From NCBI GenBank assembly GCA_947561395.2, contig OX387183.1, positions 34,088,853 through 34,152,852 of the forward strand: a stretch of 64,000 bases of DNA. Direction: 5' to 3'. Positions 10,671 through 23,619 of this stretch are shown in pieces. How positions within the stretch are numbered: position 1 is the first letter of the stretch; the number at the start of each line of letters is the position of its first letter. The notes under the pieces were generated by a model. The model made no database searches. It saw only the letters and a list, made by a program, of their open reading frames with translations, and was not told the origin of the DNA. This DNA is from Buxus sempervirens (lineage: Eukaryota; Streptophyta; Magnoliopsida; Buxales; Buxaceae). The position numbers were made by a program, and so were the translations under genes.

Positions 10671-11540
10671 TGCCACACCTGAAACAAGCTCCCAATGGTG
10701 CAAAGCAAGATCCTGGGACATGGAATCTCTGGCACTGCTAGCATCTAGGAGGTCCTAATCTAACTCCATGACCATTGCTACTCTTAACCTCTAGCCTCGG
10801 CCTCTTATCTGTATGAACAAATGTCCTCTTTGGAGTTGGCCTGTATGGAACTCTATCTCTGATCAAATCTAGTCGCCTTTCTGAAATCAACCGCTCTACC
10901 CTCTCGGCTCTACGGACCAACTTAGCAACTGAGTGCACTCCACAACTAACACCCTTTCCTTAATATCAGCTCTCAATCCCTGCTCAAAGTGCTGGATCCT
11001 CTTTGCCTCATCAGCTACCATGTGAGGTGCAAATTGAGATAACTCATCAAATCGAGCCTCGTACTGCAATACGGTCTGACCTCCTTGGGCGATGTACATA
11101 AGCTCTTTCGCCTTCTGCCGGTGAAAGTCTGCAGTGAAGTATCACTCATAGAAGATCTTTCTAAATCTCTCCCAGGTGATTTGACATCCTGGGTTTGTCC
11201 TCCTTCTCACAGATTGCCACCAGTGAACTGCCTCTCCCTCAAACATGAATGTGGCCAATCTGACTCGCCTATCAACTGGGCACTCCATGCCCTCAAAGAT
11301 CCACTCGATCTTTAGCATCCATCATTCCGCCTCCATGGGGTCTACTTGTCCCCCAAAAGATGGAGGTCCCATTTTACGAAACCTCTCTAGTTCCTTAGCA
11401 GAATTATCCTGATCTCTCTTGGGAATTCTATCCTCTCTCCTATTTCTCTCCACTCCGTCTACCAGCCCAGCAACAGCTGTGATAGCCCTCCAGACATCCT
11501 TCTATGGGGTAGGAATGGATGGAGGTGGTGGAATAGGCCG
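10671..11540 (-). pseudogene. Gypsy gag, C-terminal part (family D element)
   Basis: The minus strand encodes Ty3/gypsy Gag: a retrotrans-gag region with the signature EAVHWW, then YEARFDELSQFAPHM and a basic region. It leads into the start of a CCHC zinc knuckle (CFRCG) that is cut by the A LTR at 10670. Several frame changes and stops (around 10900-10940 and 11290-11340) break it. The N-terminal part lies at 16342-16487, beyond the A LTR 11541-16341. Gag packages the element RNA into cytoplasmic particles. It belongs to the element whose PBS is at 16606; its pol must lie left of the window. Confidence 0.8.
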
Positions 11541-11946
11541 TGCAAGACCCCAAAATTTCCTAAATATAAAAGTAAATATAGTAATTAATATTCTTGAGGA
11601 TTTTAATTGATGGAAATATTTTATTAATGTAGGGGATATTATAATTAGTGGAGATCCAGATTTGGGCGCAGATCCGACCATCTGATCGAGAGATATCAAG
11701 TTATGATTAATATTTTAATTTTGACGAGATATGATTGGGCGTGTGTGTGGAGTCTTATGCATGTGAGATGCATGGAATAGAGTATATATGTACATAAGTT
11801 AGAATACCCTAATGACATACGGTGATAAATATGTTGCTTGTATTTGTTTGAGACTCAGCAGCCGCAAGAGAGAGACCGAGAGCGACCGGAGAAGAAGAAG
11901 AGAAGAAGAAGGAGGAAGAGAGGACTCGTGTCTTGTACTCTTCATC

Positions 11947-14317
11947 TGTAACGCCTCGAACCCGGGTCAGTGCAAACCGGCACCCGACCCGAACCCGGTT
12001 CGCTACTGTAACAACCCGAATTTAGTTCAACAACCAAATCCGAGGTGTTACTGGCCCATATCAAATACATCATCAATAATATACAAGACCAAAGAATTAA
12101 AATCCATTCAACTTATTATACTATCAGAGTTGCGGAAACAAGTATGTGCGGAAGTGTAGTTTAAAATCCTCAAATAAACATATAGTTTGATCATCAATCA
12201 TTAATATCAAAGTCTAGTAAAATAAACTGGTTACTATCTCTCTCTCACCTCTCTAATACATCAAGTTCAAATGAACAATAATAATCTAATTAAAAGTGCT
12301 AAGTCTATATCATTCATCCACCTCACACAAGATCCGGATAATAGTAATCCTCCGGTGTATACTCAGCTATCTCTCCCTAGAAATCACTAAGATCCCCCTC
12401 TCATGTATCAGCTGAAAAATGAAATAAAAGTAGGGTGAGATACGAATATCCCAGTAGGTAACACATGCATGATTAAATGGTTCATATAAGTAAAGTAACA
12501 GTTCATGCATGATTAAGCAATATCGACTAATCAGGCTCGTATAATCATTCATATCATTCATGAATACAAAACAGTTTGATAAATAGTTCTAGAAATGAAC
12601 TTCAGCAAGTTTTAATATAAGAATCCAATATCAAGATCGATAACATAATTCACACTTTGCTAAGATGCACTAAGCAGTCACATCCGATCAATATCTCAAT
12701 CACATGCCTCCAGCATGTATTCAATAATAATATCAAGTGTTGTGATTTCAGTGTCATTGTAGGACTCACAAAGATAGATAAACCTTTTGAGATGATTCTC
12801 AACCAATTGCTATACCACCGTGCGGCTTAGGAGCAATGCTACTAATGATACTCAAGTCCCATGTAGCGCAGCTTAGACAAGAGCCGTAGTCACTGACTTA
12901 TTGCACACATACCCATCAGAGTTGGCATGTACCACCAGCATACAGCACCAGAATCAATACATGGAGATGGTCGCTTATCCAAATGTACAGGGAATCACCA
13001 GCGGCTCACCGGGGTGTCCCTCCAGACATAGGACCTTCCCAGACAAACTAACTTGCAAAGGAAGCGCGTCGCATATAGGAGTAACTCAACCCAAATGACA
13101 TATCCCTCAGCTATCTAGCTACAACTATGGATCCATAACCAGCTATGCCTACTAGACTCTAAAATTCCCTAAAATATAATATTTCTATAAGGGTTGGTGC
13201 CTAACGGCATATAGAGGTTAAATCTGTTAATTACTTCAATATTCGGTCATCTGAGTTCTGAATTCTCTATATACAGTTTTCTGGTTTATAGTGTCATTTA
13301 GAAGATGTTCTAGCAATTAAATACAAGTTAGGTTTTCCAAAAACTAGGTTTCTCCATTTCTTTCAAAGTTTGGCAACTAATGTCCTAAATACCTTCCTAA
13401 TTTATTTTTCTGTAAAACAGGGAATTAGATAATTTATTTTGGTCTTAAAACATCTTATTTAATCATTAAAATTGTCTAAAAAAATAGTTTGGAATTGAAT
13501 CAGGGTGTGAAATTATGAAAATCTGCAAAATCTGAACAGAGCGCCTAGGATCGTTCAGGATCGCCCCGGCGGTCTGTGGTCGGCAGTAGTTCAAATCAGA
13601 ACGCCGACGATACGTCTTCAAGCGGTCTACGGCGGTCTATGATTTATAACGAGCGCCTAAGATCGCCGATGATCGTCGAGAACAGTCGAGGTCGGTGGTC
13701 GTTCAAAATCAAACAGAATCAGTTCCAAAACATGATTTTTCTCGTCTAAACTCATTCTAACATATTTATAACATGATTATCAAAATATATACATCATTAC
13801 ATATCATAAAAATATGCTTTTGTCGATTAATCACATGTAAATACAAAAAAGAAGGTAAACGGTGTCACCTACCTCTTTTGTGCGTGGTTTCTCTCCTTCT
13901 TCTCCAAACAAAAGTTCTCACAGACGCAAGGTACTCCCTGGACGATGAAGAACACAAAAACCCAGGCTTTTCTTCTTCCTCTTCTTCTTCTTCTCCTTCG
14001 GTCGCTCGTTCGCTCAAGGTTGTCGCTTGCGGCTGTTGAATACAAGCGAAATACGAACGTGTAATGTTTTAGGTTATTAAACTAATACTTATACTCACGG
14101 ATCCCATGTATCTCACATACAACAAATTCCATACACACGCCCAATCAGAATACATACCTCGATATCTCATGATCGGACGGTCAGATCTGCGTCCAATTCT
14201 AGATCTCCACTAATTAGATCATCCCCTACAATAATAAATTATTTCTATCAATTATAACTCTCACTAATATCATTTATTAATTTAATTTATTATTTAAGGA
14301 AAATTCGAGGTTTTACA
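11947..14317 (-). mobile_element. Family A solo LTR (2371 bp)
   Basis: It runs from TGTAACGCCTCGAACCCGGG to CGAGGTTTTACA with perfect TSD TCATC at 11942-11946 and 14318-14322. It is nearly collinear with the copies at 1043 and 34286. It is inserted in an A LTR of opposite orientation. Confidence 0.9.
12323..12466 (-). pseudogene. LTR micro-ORF, family A copy with CpG-decay stop
   Basis: It has the same ATG context and length (48 codons with stop) as the copy at 1414-1557. The ACGCGA of the other copies reads ACATGA here, giving a TGA at 12403-12401. Both changes fit deamination of methylated CpG. The downstream acidic tail still ends PEDYYYPDLV. Confidence 0.4.
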
Positions 14318-16341
14318 TCATCGTCCAGAGCATTGCCGGGTATCAATGAAGAAGAATAAACACTGCGGGTTATAGGAGAACGCACGATCAAGGTAGGCAA
14401 CACCGGTTTTTAACGTTCGTTTGGTATTCATGTTTGGTTTAATCCCTACTGCATGTTTTTGTATTATATAATCATGTATTTAGTTTGATAGCACTATTAT
14501 ATGTATGTTAGAATGATCTTGGATGTGAAAAATTAAGTTTTTAAACACTTTCTGTTCATTTTTTGGAGACCGCCGAGCTTACTGTGCTCAGCGATCCTTG
14601 GCGCTCCCAGGCGCTCGTTGAAAAATTGAGACCGCCTGAGACCACTAACTGGCTTATCGTCGGCGACCGAATTTGAATTGCCGCCTACCCTAGACCGCTT
14701 GAGCGATCCTAGGCGATCCTAAGCGCTCTGTGCAGAAAATGCAGATTTTCGTATTTTCAAACCCTGATTCAATTCTAAGCTATTTTTAACAAATTTTAAC
14801 CTTCAAATAAGATGTTTTAAGACCAAAATAAAATATCAATTCCCTATTTTACAAAAGAATAAAAATAGGAAGGTATTTAGGGTAATTAGTAGCCAAGCTT
14901 TGTAAATTGTGAGAAACCCAAGTTTTGAAAGAACTGAACTTGTAAACTTGAGATAATTAATTAAGTGACATGTAAATTTCTACTTGTAACCAGAATGTGA
15001 TATACAGGATTTCTAGATTATACTTTTAATACAGTTAACCCAATAAGGAAGGAAATTGTACATATAACCATTATATGCCGCTAGGCACTATTACTTACAA
15101 TAATATTAGTCCTTAGGGATTGTTGGTGTCTAATGGGCATAGCTGGTTATGGATCCATAGTTTTGGCTAGTTAGCTAAGGGATATTTCATTTGAGTTGGG
15201 TTACTCCCTGTTGCGAACGCGCTTCCTTTGCTCTGGAGGATCCTATGTCTGGAGGGACACCCCGGTGCTTCGCTGGTGATTCCCTGTACATGTGGATAAG
15301 TGACCATCTCCATGTATTGATTCTGGTGCTGCATGCTAGTGGTACTTGCCAACTCGGTTGAGTTCATGTGCAATAAGTCGATGACTATAGCTCTTATCTA
15401 AGGTGATATTCACGGGTTTGAGTATCATTAGTAGCATCGCCCATAAGCCGCACGGTGGTATAGCATATGGTTGAGAGTCATCTCAAACGTGTATCTTTCT
15501 TTGTGAGTCCTACAATGATACTGAGATCACAAACACTTATTTATGACGTTGTTTACATGTAGGATGCATGTATTGGATGCTATGGTTGGATGTGACTGTT
15601 TAGTACATCCCGAATTTATGTTGGATTCTATTAATGATTTCTGAATCATGATCTTGATATATTTTATCTGTTCTCAAATATTAAACGGTTTTACATGCTG
15701 ATTTGTATTCCATGAACGAGATGAATGTTTATACGAGCCTGTTTACTCGAGACTGCTTATACGTGCATGAAAATCTATTTTATTGATTATGAATTGTTTA
15801 TAGCATGCATGTGTTGTCTACTGGGATATTCGTATCTCACCCTACTTCCTTATGTTATTTTTCAGCTGATACGCGAGAGGGGCATCATAGTGGTGATTAC
15901 CAGGGTGATCTTGTCAACTATTTGCCGGAGGATTATTATTGTCTCGACTTGATCTGAGGTCGTGGAGAGAGGATTCATATTAGTACCTTAGATAGTTTGA
16001 TTATATTGATTATTTGGTTTGATGTATTAGAGAGATTGAGAGTTTAGTAACCCTTTTGATTATTGCCAGACTTAAATGACCATTTGATTTTGGATGCTTT
16101 TATTGGATTCATTTTATGAAGATATTAGACTACACTTTTGCACATTGATGTTCCGCACTTTGATAGATATAGGATAAAGGATTATTTAAATTAACTTTTC
16201 AGTCTGGTTATTCATTGATTATTATTTTATATGGGCCAGTAGTATCTCGAATTCGGTTGTTGGGCTGAATTCGGGTTGTTATAGTGACGAACCGGATTTG
16301 GGTCAAGGTCGGTTTTATTTATTCGGGTTTGGGGCATTACA

Positions 16342-16487
16342 GGCCGCTCAATATGATCCCCAATAGGATAGTCCCTCTGTGGCTCAGTTTGTGGTGCAAT
16401 TACCAGCTCAGGCTCTACAGTCGGTATCTCCCTAGTAGCGCGTGTAGGTCTACCTTTGCTTCTAAAATGAGTATTCATGATGATCAA
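16342..16487 (-). pseudogene. Gypsy gag, N-terminal part (family D element)
   Basis: The minus-strand frame starts at 16487 or, more likely, at the internal ATG at 16478 (MNTHFRSKGRPTRAT). It encodes a proline-rich Gag N-terminus and runs into the A LTR at 16341. It lies about 120 bp downstream of the PBS, as expected for the first ORF of a gypsy element, and continues at 11540. Confidence 0.65.
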
Positions 16488-16605
16488 TCACTGCAAAGAA
16501 AAGAAACACAATTAGATTAAAGATCTCTCATCCTAAAAATAATTTGATGGTGCTATCTAGAGTATCACACATTCCCATATCAACCTAAGGTTGGGATCCT
16601 ATTTT

Positions 16606-16616
16606 CTCTGATACCA
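16606..16616 (-). promoter_or_regulatory. Primer binding site of the D element (tRNA-iMet)
   Basis: The minus strand reads TGGTATCAGAG, complementary to the 3' end of initiator tRNA-Met, 4 nt inside the LTR boundary at 16621. It identifies 16621-38983 as the 5' LTR of a minus-strand element. Confidence 0.85.
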
Positions 16617-16926
16617 CCTCTGTAACACCTCGGATCCGGACCTTGCATCCAAACCCGGAGTGTTAAAGTAACAGTGGCCCAAAAACATACTAAACCAGAC
16701 AATAATTAAAATAGAACTTTATTTATAATCAGAGTGCGGAAGAAAAGTATGAAAACCTAAATATAATCGTGGATTACATAAATCAAACTATCCAATAATT
16801 CTACCAATCAATAGTAACCATCAAATAAAAATGTCTAGCAAGGGTTTAACTACAGTACTCAGAAATAACTCATGATCAACTACTATAAACTTCCTAATCA
16901 ACTGAAACATAAAATAATATTGTTCC

Positions 16927-17016
16927 CTAATCCAACACAGTGAAGTAGTCTTCCTCTCTGTAATCAGAATAGTCCCCTTGCGAATCAGGTTCCGCAACGT
17001 CCTCACCAGGATAATC
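16927..17016 (-). CDS. LTR micro-ORF tail, family D copy (29 codons)
   Basis: After the acceptor-like TTTGTTTTCAG, the frame beginning DYPGEDVAEPD and ending DYREEDYFTVLD runs to TAG. The ending resembles the family B-like copy (VDYPEYREEDYFIL) and the A copies (SPEDYFYPD). No in-frame ATG starts the upstream unspliced frame, so translation here would need splicing from an upstream exon. The second D LTR (20-50) has the same frame start (DIPGEDVAG) before a C insertion. Function unknown. Confidence 0.35.
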   Translation of the reverse strand, partial: DYPGEDVAEPDSQGDYSDYREEDYFTVLD

Positions 17017-19016
17017 TGAAAACAAATCTGATAAAACGATATGAGATAATAAAATCTCAGCAAGTAGTCATGTAGAAAAGGAACATTTATGTAGTTCTAA
17101 ATATGCAAATGAATAATCAGATTAATCCAGCAATTCAAATCTCAAAACAAACATTCACGATAAGTCTTGCAGGACTCATGAAATAGGAAATAGAAAATTG
17201 ACAAGCTATGCCAATATGCTACCTAATCGGTTTACAGGTGGACCAGCCGCTACCGGTCAGGTTATTCGACACCCAACGGAAGAACTCAACCTATACCGGA
17301 GTGAGTTAGCATGCATGACCCAACCAATCCATAAGTGGGTAACGTAGCAACTGACCAATACAGGAGCGGTACCATCCTCGTGATGATGGAATGCCTATGA
17401 CCCAGAATCCAAACTCTAATAACATTCCACTTACTAGCTACTCTATGGATCCATGTAAGAGCTAAGCCCACTCGACAATGGCAAACCAAAACCAAGTAGT
17501 AGACATACGTCACAAAATCCGCATACGTGAGATAAATAATATAGGCATACGCCACGTCACATATGTGATCATAAACCCACATACGTGGAGACAAATAAAT
17601 GTCCAAAATCATGGTTTCAAGAGGCAAATATGATCTGAGTGTACATTAAATCATTCAATGCTCAAAACATGTTTAGATAGTCCAAATACAAGTGTAGGAA
17701 CACTTAAAATCAAATTTCATTTAAAAGAAAAGAGTTTGGAACGATAAAATCAAATAAAAGCTATTTTAGTAGAACGTACCCAAAATCTTTATAAAAATTC
17801 AATTTAATCAACGGCCAATGCAAACAATCTCTAAACACTCTAATCTTATTGGTACATAAGCTAGAAATCAATAAAAACAATTTTATATTGAAAAACCAGG
17901 CTGATTTTAAAATATCAAAAAATATTGCCAGACGCGCTCGAGTGGCGTTGGGTGCTCATGCGGGCGTCCATTAAAACAGGTTTTGAAAAGGTTCTTAGAA
18001 AGGTTGGTCATGTAACACCCCGAACCCGGGTCAGTGCAAACCGGCACCCAACCTGAACCCGGTTTGCTACTGTAACAACCCGAATTCAGTTCAAACAAAT
18101 TCAAGGTATTACTAGCCCATCTCAAATAATCATCAAGAATATACCAGACTAAAGAATTAAATAATCCATTCAATTAATTAACTATCAGAGTGCAGAACAT
18201 GTATGTGTGGAAGTATAGTCTAAAATCATCAAGAACTAATATAATCAACCATCAATCTCAATATGGAAGTCTGGTAAAATAAAAGGTCACTAATCTCTCA
18301 TCTCTCTAATACATCAAACCCAAATAAAATAGAATAATCTGATAAAGTAACTATCATCCATGACAATCCACAAACTCAGACCAAATCCGGGTAAAAGTAA
18401 TCCTCCGGTGAATAATCAGCTATCTCTCCCTGGAAATCAATATGTAAGCACCTTATTTTTGCACCCCTGGAAGTGCTGAAAATGAAAACCCTAGCAGAAA
18501 AGTCAAACCCTGAGGGGTTGAAATTTGACATTTTTGATCAAGTGATAATTGGCCGCCTTGCTTTATCTCAATGGATAGAGAATCCCGACACGAGTCCAAC
18601 GCAACTGAGTTTGCTGGAATCGGAGTCCGGATGAAGGTTCTGCGGGCGGTCAAACTTAAGGGTGAGCCGAAAGTTGACTTTTCCTCGAACCTCGAGCCAG
18701 GTGCTTAGCTCTATATCATTGGATAGAGGGCTCCGATACGAGTCTAACGCAATTGAGTTTGCCCAAATCGGAGTTCAGATGAAGGAGATATGAGCTGTCG
18801 AAGTTTCCGAGCAGCAAAACCGGAAACTACACACGTGGCGCAGGAACTGCACACGTAGCAGCCAACGCAGCAAAATATCTCAGGGACTGAATCTTAAATA
18901 TCCAAAAATCATCAAATATCCCAGGGACTAAACCAAAATTCGTAGGGGCAATCCGTAGATATCCAAAAGTGTCAAATCGGTCAAATCGGTCGAGGGGCAA
19001 ATCCATAATTTTTCGA

Positions 19017-19266
19017 TTTGTATCCGGCCAAATATGCCGGATACACTTGATCCTCTTCATATCCGGACTCAAATGTCGGATACAAAGATTTGCTCGGCGA
19101 GATTCGCGCCGATTCGTCGACAAATTCGCGGCGGCATTTAATTTTCGAAATTATTATGTTTTGTATCCGATATAATATGCCGGATACAAAGGAAGTGCAG
19201 TGTATCCGGCATAATATACCGGATACAAAGGAAGTGTAGTGTATCCGGCATTAAATGCCGGATACA
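19017..19266. repeat. Upstream palindromic-word block of C copy 2
   Basis: Five inverted repeats with arms TGTATCCGGCAT and ATGCCGGATACA (some with one arm base changed) lie before the TATA box. The usual word here is CCGGCAT, against CCGACAT in C copy 1. Confidence 0.85.
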
Positions 19267-19276
19267 TTAAGTTTTC

Positions 19277-19286
19277 TATAAAAAGG
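19277..19286 (+). promoter_or_regulatory. TATA box of C copy 2
   Basis: TATAAAAAGG lies 11 bp after the last palindrome, at the same place as in C copy 1. Confidence 0.65.
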
Positions 19287-20659
19287 CAACAGTAGCCCCA
19301 TTTCCGGGGTTGGCTTGGCTTTGGCTGTTTTCCCCTTTCTTCCCCCTCTGTTCCAGCTCTGAAACCTCCTCTTCTTACCCCTCTTTGGCTCCCCAAACTC
19401 TCCAAGCCTTACTTCAAGGCTCTCCCACTCTCTTTTACCCTTCTTTTTCTCCATTTCTTCACAACCAAGAGAGGAGTCTTTGCTGTTGGTGTTGAAGAGG
19501 AATGCTCCAGCCTTGGTCCTAGCTCCAAGGAGACTCCACACATCTTCTACAAGGGTTCAAAACCCAAGGTGAGCTCTCTTAGGTCATTTTCCTTAACATA
19601 TGTAAGTATTGATTCATTTGAAGCATATAGGATTTTGATCATAGTATGGGATCTCGGGTATGAGCAGTGTTCGAATTTGCCTATTCTTATTGTTCTCCTT
19701 TGCATGGTTTTCTAAGCATGATTACCCTTGGAAGGTAAAAAGGAAGGTTTGGTCAAATTAAGGAGAGATTGAGAGATATCTAGCTTGGTTTGAAGTGTTC
19801 ATGGTCACTGTTTTACATAGATGCTTTGCTGTTCCTCCTTTTTATTTTTAAGTAGGGGAGCATGTTCCCCTTTGCCCTCAACTTATGTACCCCCCATGTA
19901 ACCCCCCCTCCTTCCTTTCTTGGGCTCCTTAAGTTGAAGTGCATGGATGAAGTGAGCATGATATTGCTGTAAATCACAAGTGATGTATGCTAGATTAGGC
20001 ATTTACTTTTACATGTATATAGTTTGGTTGTCATTTTATGCATGCTAGAGTACACCACCATTTGAAGCATGTCTTTCCTCACCTCTAGGGCCATATGGAT
20101 GCCTAACCTTGCTTGCTGCTTTGGGTGATTTATCATAACTTTTGCCCCACTCCTATGCTGCTGTTTTCGATCATGCATGACCACCCCACTTGGTTTAGGC
20201 ACGGATTCCGGGTGTATGCTTTTGTGTTTGCTCATTAGGAATGTCTTGAACACTTGCTGGTTTTGCATGATCATAGGCCATTTTTCAGTCTTTGAACACC
20301 ACAAGCACATGCATGCACCTCTTGATGGAAGAATGCCCCAAGTGAGGCAAATGTTAATCCATTGCTTCCTCTTTCTTTTTTATTATTGTGCATAATTAGT
20401 TGCCGTTCCCCATGGCCGTAAACAACTAGAACAGAGGTACATGACCTCTATTCCTTTGCTGGATTCTATCCAAGAGAAGGAAGAAGGGAAGCTCCCACCC
20501 CTCTCCCTTAGTTTGGTTCTCAAAGCCATCAAAAGAAGCAAGGTGGCTCTTCTCCAAACCACTGTGGGCTCACACAGGAGCCCACAAAACCCCTGGAACA
20601 CCCTGAGCGATCCAAAAACCCAACCCCAATGCAAGAATCCAAAAAATCAGCTTCTGTAG

Positions 20660-20768
20660 GGTGATCCGACAACTCAGGTCGGATCAACAGAGATCCATGC
20701 GTAGCCGGCAACAGATGCCGGATACACTGAGCCTTGTGTGTAACCGGCATCTCAGGCTGGCTACACTG
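20660..20768. repeat. Downstream palindromic-word block of C copy 2
   Basis: It contains GATCCGACAACTCAGGTCGGATC, then GTAGCCGGCA..TGCCGGATACA and GTAACCGGCAT..GGCTGGCTACA. The CCGGCA word is the one used in this copy's upstream block. Confidence 0.75.
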
Positions 20769-22586
20769 CCAGACTGCATTTTTGTCATCTTGTGTGATTT
20801 CTTTGGTTTGTTTGATCAATCCGGGCAAACCAGTAGGGTTTCCGGGTCACCCGGAAACCCAAGATGGGCCATGGACCAACCCGGTCCAAATTGATTTCCG
20901 GTGGGCCTTCCAACGGGGCCCACCAAGCCCGATAAAATTTACTTTTGTTAAATAAAGATAATCAAATTGATTGAGTGGGCCAAACCCATTGAGGCCCACC
21001 AAAGCCCATTTTGAAAGCATGATGCCTAGATTTATGCATGGTTTGGCCGAGACCAAGGGTAAGGCCTGTCGGGCCCACTAAGCCCAATGAAGCAAACCAA
21101 GGTTAGGGTTTCCAAACCCTAACTCAGGAAGCCTTGGGCTTTCAAGCCCAAGCCCAGGTAAAGGGCCCCAAGCCCGAAACCTGGCCCATTTTGGCACAGT
21201 TAAGAAAGATAATCTGAAATCACTTGGCAACCCACTGTGTGGCCCACAAAGCAACCAAGACTCATTTTTTGCATGGAACTCAAATTTAATCAAACTTGAA
21301 CCACTAAATAAAATCAATTCATTTTGAACCAAGCCCAAAGGGCCTCTCAGGCTAGACTGAGGCCCACCAGGGGATACGTGGGCTTAACCAAGCCCACCAA
21401 GGGATCCGCAGGCCTTCCAATGGGGCCTGCCTAATTCGACTCACGTCACTTTAAGCTAAGAAAGATAAAATCAAGTAAAGGGACCCACACCACTTTGGCG
21501 GTCCTGCCAGACTTAACCGAATTGAATGCTGGATTAAGAATCGGATGAGTGAGAGACCAAAAGTTGACTCAAACCAGGGAAACCTATGGGACCCATCACT
21601 TGACGGGGTGGACTGGGGTGTCTACGGACTTCCCCAGACCGCAACCGAGAACCTACTTAGAATCTCAAGCCGTAGACCAAGCCTTAGTAGAAGAACTTAG
21701 GCACCCAGGTGTCTGCCTGCACCCCATCAGGCAGTGGCGACTCCAAACAAATCCCGAGGCACGCATCGTTTTGCATGGGCCTCGTCGTGCGACCGAAATC
21801 GGGTGCGCACACAATACTATGATCCCCCTCTCGCGTATCAGTTGAAAAATGAAATAAAAGTAGGGTGAGATACGAATATCCCAGTAGGTAACACATGCAT
21901 GTTTAAACAGTTCAGATAAGTAAAATAACAGTTCATGCATGATTAAGCAATCTTGACTAAGCAGGCTCGTATAATCATTCGTATCGATCATGAATACAAA
22001 ACAGTACAATAATGTAACGCCCCGGATCCGAGTCACATGAAAAACCCGTAACTCGTCTCCAGAGGTTATTATAAAACACAGGATCGCAATATCAGAGTGA
22101 AGGAAAAACATGAATACAACAAAAACTATATAACAGAGTGCGCTAAAATAATCCCAAACGAAAATAAACTCACATGACCAAGTAACTACCCGCAAGTATC
22201 GTCCTCTCCAGGAGCAGCTGAAAACAAAACAAAACAATACGGAATGAGATACGAATATCCCAGTGAGCAGCACATGCATGCACAAATACATTTATTTCAG
22301 TTCTAAAACATGCCACGATTATAACCATGTACAATGAGGATAATACGCATATTCTGAATAATCCGACTAAACTTCAATAATCCAATTCATATCAGTGCGG
22401 AAAACCATCAGGTAAATCAAGCAATAACAATCCGTTTCCAATCCCGAAGATATCGATAAAATAATGATTAATTGGCAACAACATAGCAAATAAGCATAAT
22501 TTTGTATCTCAAGATATAATTCCAGATATACCAATGTCACATAACACCAAGTCTTCTCATAACCATGCCCACGCCTCCAAATGTAT

Positions 22587-23030
22587 ATCCGGCCTACTCA
22601 GGGTTTCGGATATTGAAATGACTACGTCATCCAATGCAGGCCTACTCCCCGGGTTTCTGCATTGACAACCAGGCCTACTCAGGGTTTCTGGCTGCTCTAC
22701 ACCGGCGGAAGGTACAATACCCAATAATCGGTAAACAATATTCCATGAACCATAAATACCAACAAACCAGCGAATAAAACATATCACGTCAAACCAAATC
22801 AAGTACCAACATTGGTCAATGTCATGACTATCGTTTAGTTGATAAATTAAACATGCCAAGTAGACACTCCACACCTCCATGTACATAGTTCCGGCCTACT
22901 CAGGGTTTCGGATACTCTGAAATGACGGCCTACTCAGGGTTTCGTCATCCAATGCAGGCCTACTCCCCGGGTTTCTGCATTGACAACCAGGCCTACTCAG
23001 GGTTTCTGGCTGCTCTACACCGGTCGTGGC
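22587..23030. repeat. 318-bp direct duplication in a B LTR
   Basis: The cassette containing AATGCAGGCCTACTCCCCGG and GGCCTACTCAGGGTTTC appears at 22631 and again at 22949. Inside each copy the 17-bp word GGCCTACTCAGGGTTTC itself recurs. Confidence 0.85.
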
Positions 23031-23619
23031 AACACAAGAGGCCATGCAATTCCAACAACCAACAATAACATCACATTACTAAGCTTAAACATCTGGATCC
23101 AGGACAAGCTAGACCAAAACAGTAAACATCGTATAATCTCGATTTCAATATCAAAACAAACCATTCATTTCCACATCATGTAATTACTCATCACAATTCA
23201 TCACCTGTCCCTCTGGACCAAGCAGTACCTCAAGTACATTCAGTAATTTCTCATTTCCGTAACACAAGTCATATGAAAGTAAAACTCAATCCATTCATAC
23301 CAAAGAAAACCTTTCAATACGTATAAAGTTTCCAACAAGTGAAACCAGAAATACAAGAACTTCTCAATCAAAACAGTGTATAGAACAAGGAAAAGTAACT
23401 GGTAACTCTTACTAGTTTGGTGTCCGGCACAATACTCATAATGCAACCTAAACTCAACTTAAAACTCATAAGATATTCACAAAATTTTCCTCTATTAATT
23501 TCATAGGCAAAATGGTTTTCCAGGTTCCTAACCAAGTGAATAGTGAAGTGGTTTAATCCCTAAGAAGTGCAAATACTCTTGGTCAAATCAGAAATTCCAT
23601 TTCGGTAAGCAAAATAGGT

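Larger units (their letters stand above)
11541..16341 (+). mobile_element. Family A solo LTR (about 2.4 kb without insert)
   Basis: It runs from TGCAAGACCCCAAAATTTCC to GGTTTGGGGCATTACA with perfect TSD GGCCG at 11536-11540 and 16342-16346. It is split by another A LTR at 11947-14317. It contains a candidate donor AAG|GTAGGC near 14395, a CpG-rich block at 14560-14735, and GATATTCGTATCTCAC (15825) followed by ATTTTTCAG (15865). It interrupts the gag of the D element. Confidence 0.9.
18443..21811 (+). mobile_element. Family C element, probable solo LTR (3369 bp)
   Basis: It runs from TGTAAGCACCTTATTTTTGC to GGGTGCGCACA with perfect TSD CAATA at 18438-18442 and 21812-21816. Order: U3 motif AACGCAA(C/T)TGAG at 18598 and 18746, palindrome cluster 19017-19266, TATA 19277, CAAG|GTGAGC at 19569, second palindrome block 20660-20768, GGCCCA-rich tract 20820-21440. 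No protein is recognised. Confidence 0.88.

Noticed and set aside
21665-22291. 208-codon minus-strand frame
   Set aside because: It crosses the junctions of three different LTRs (C, A and B), so it is an accidental fusion of LTR sequence.
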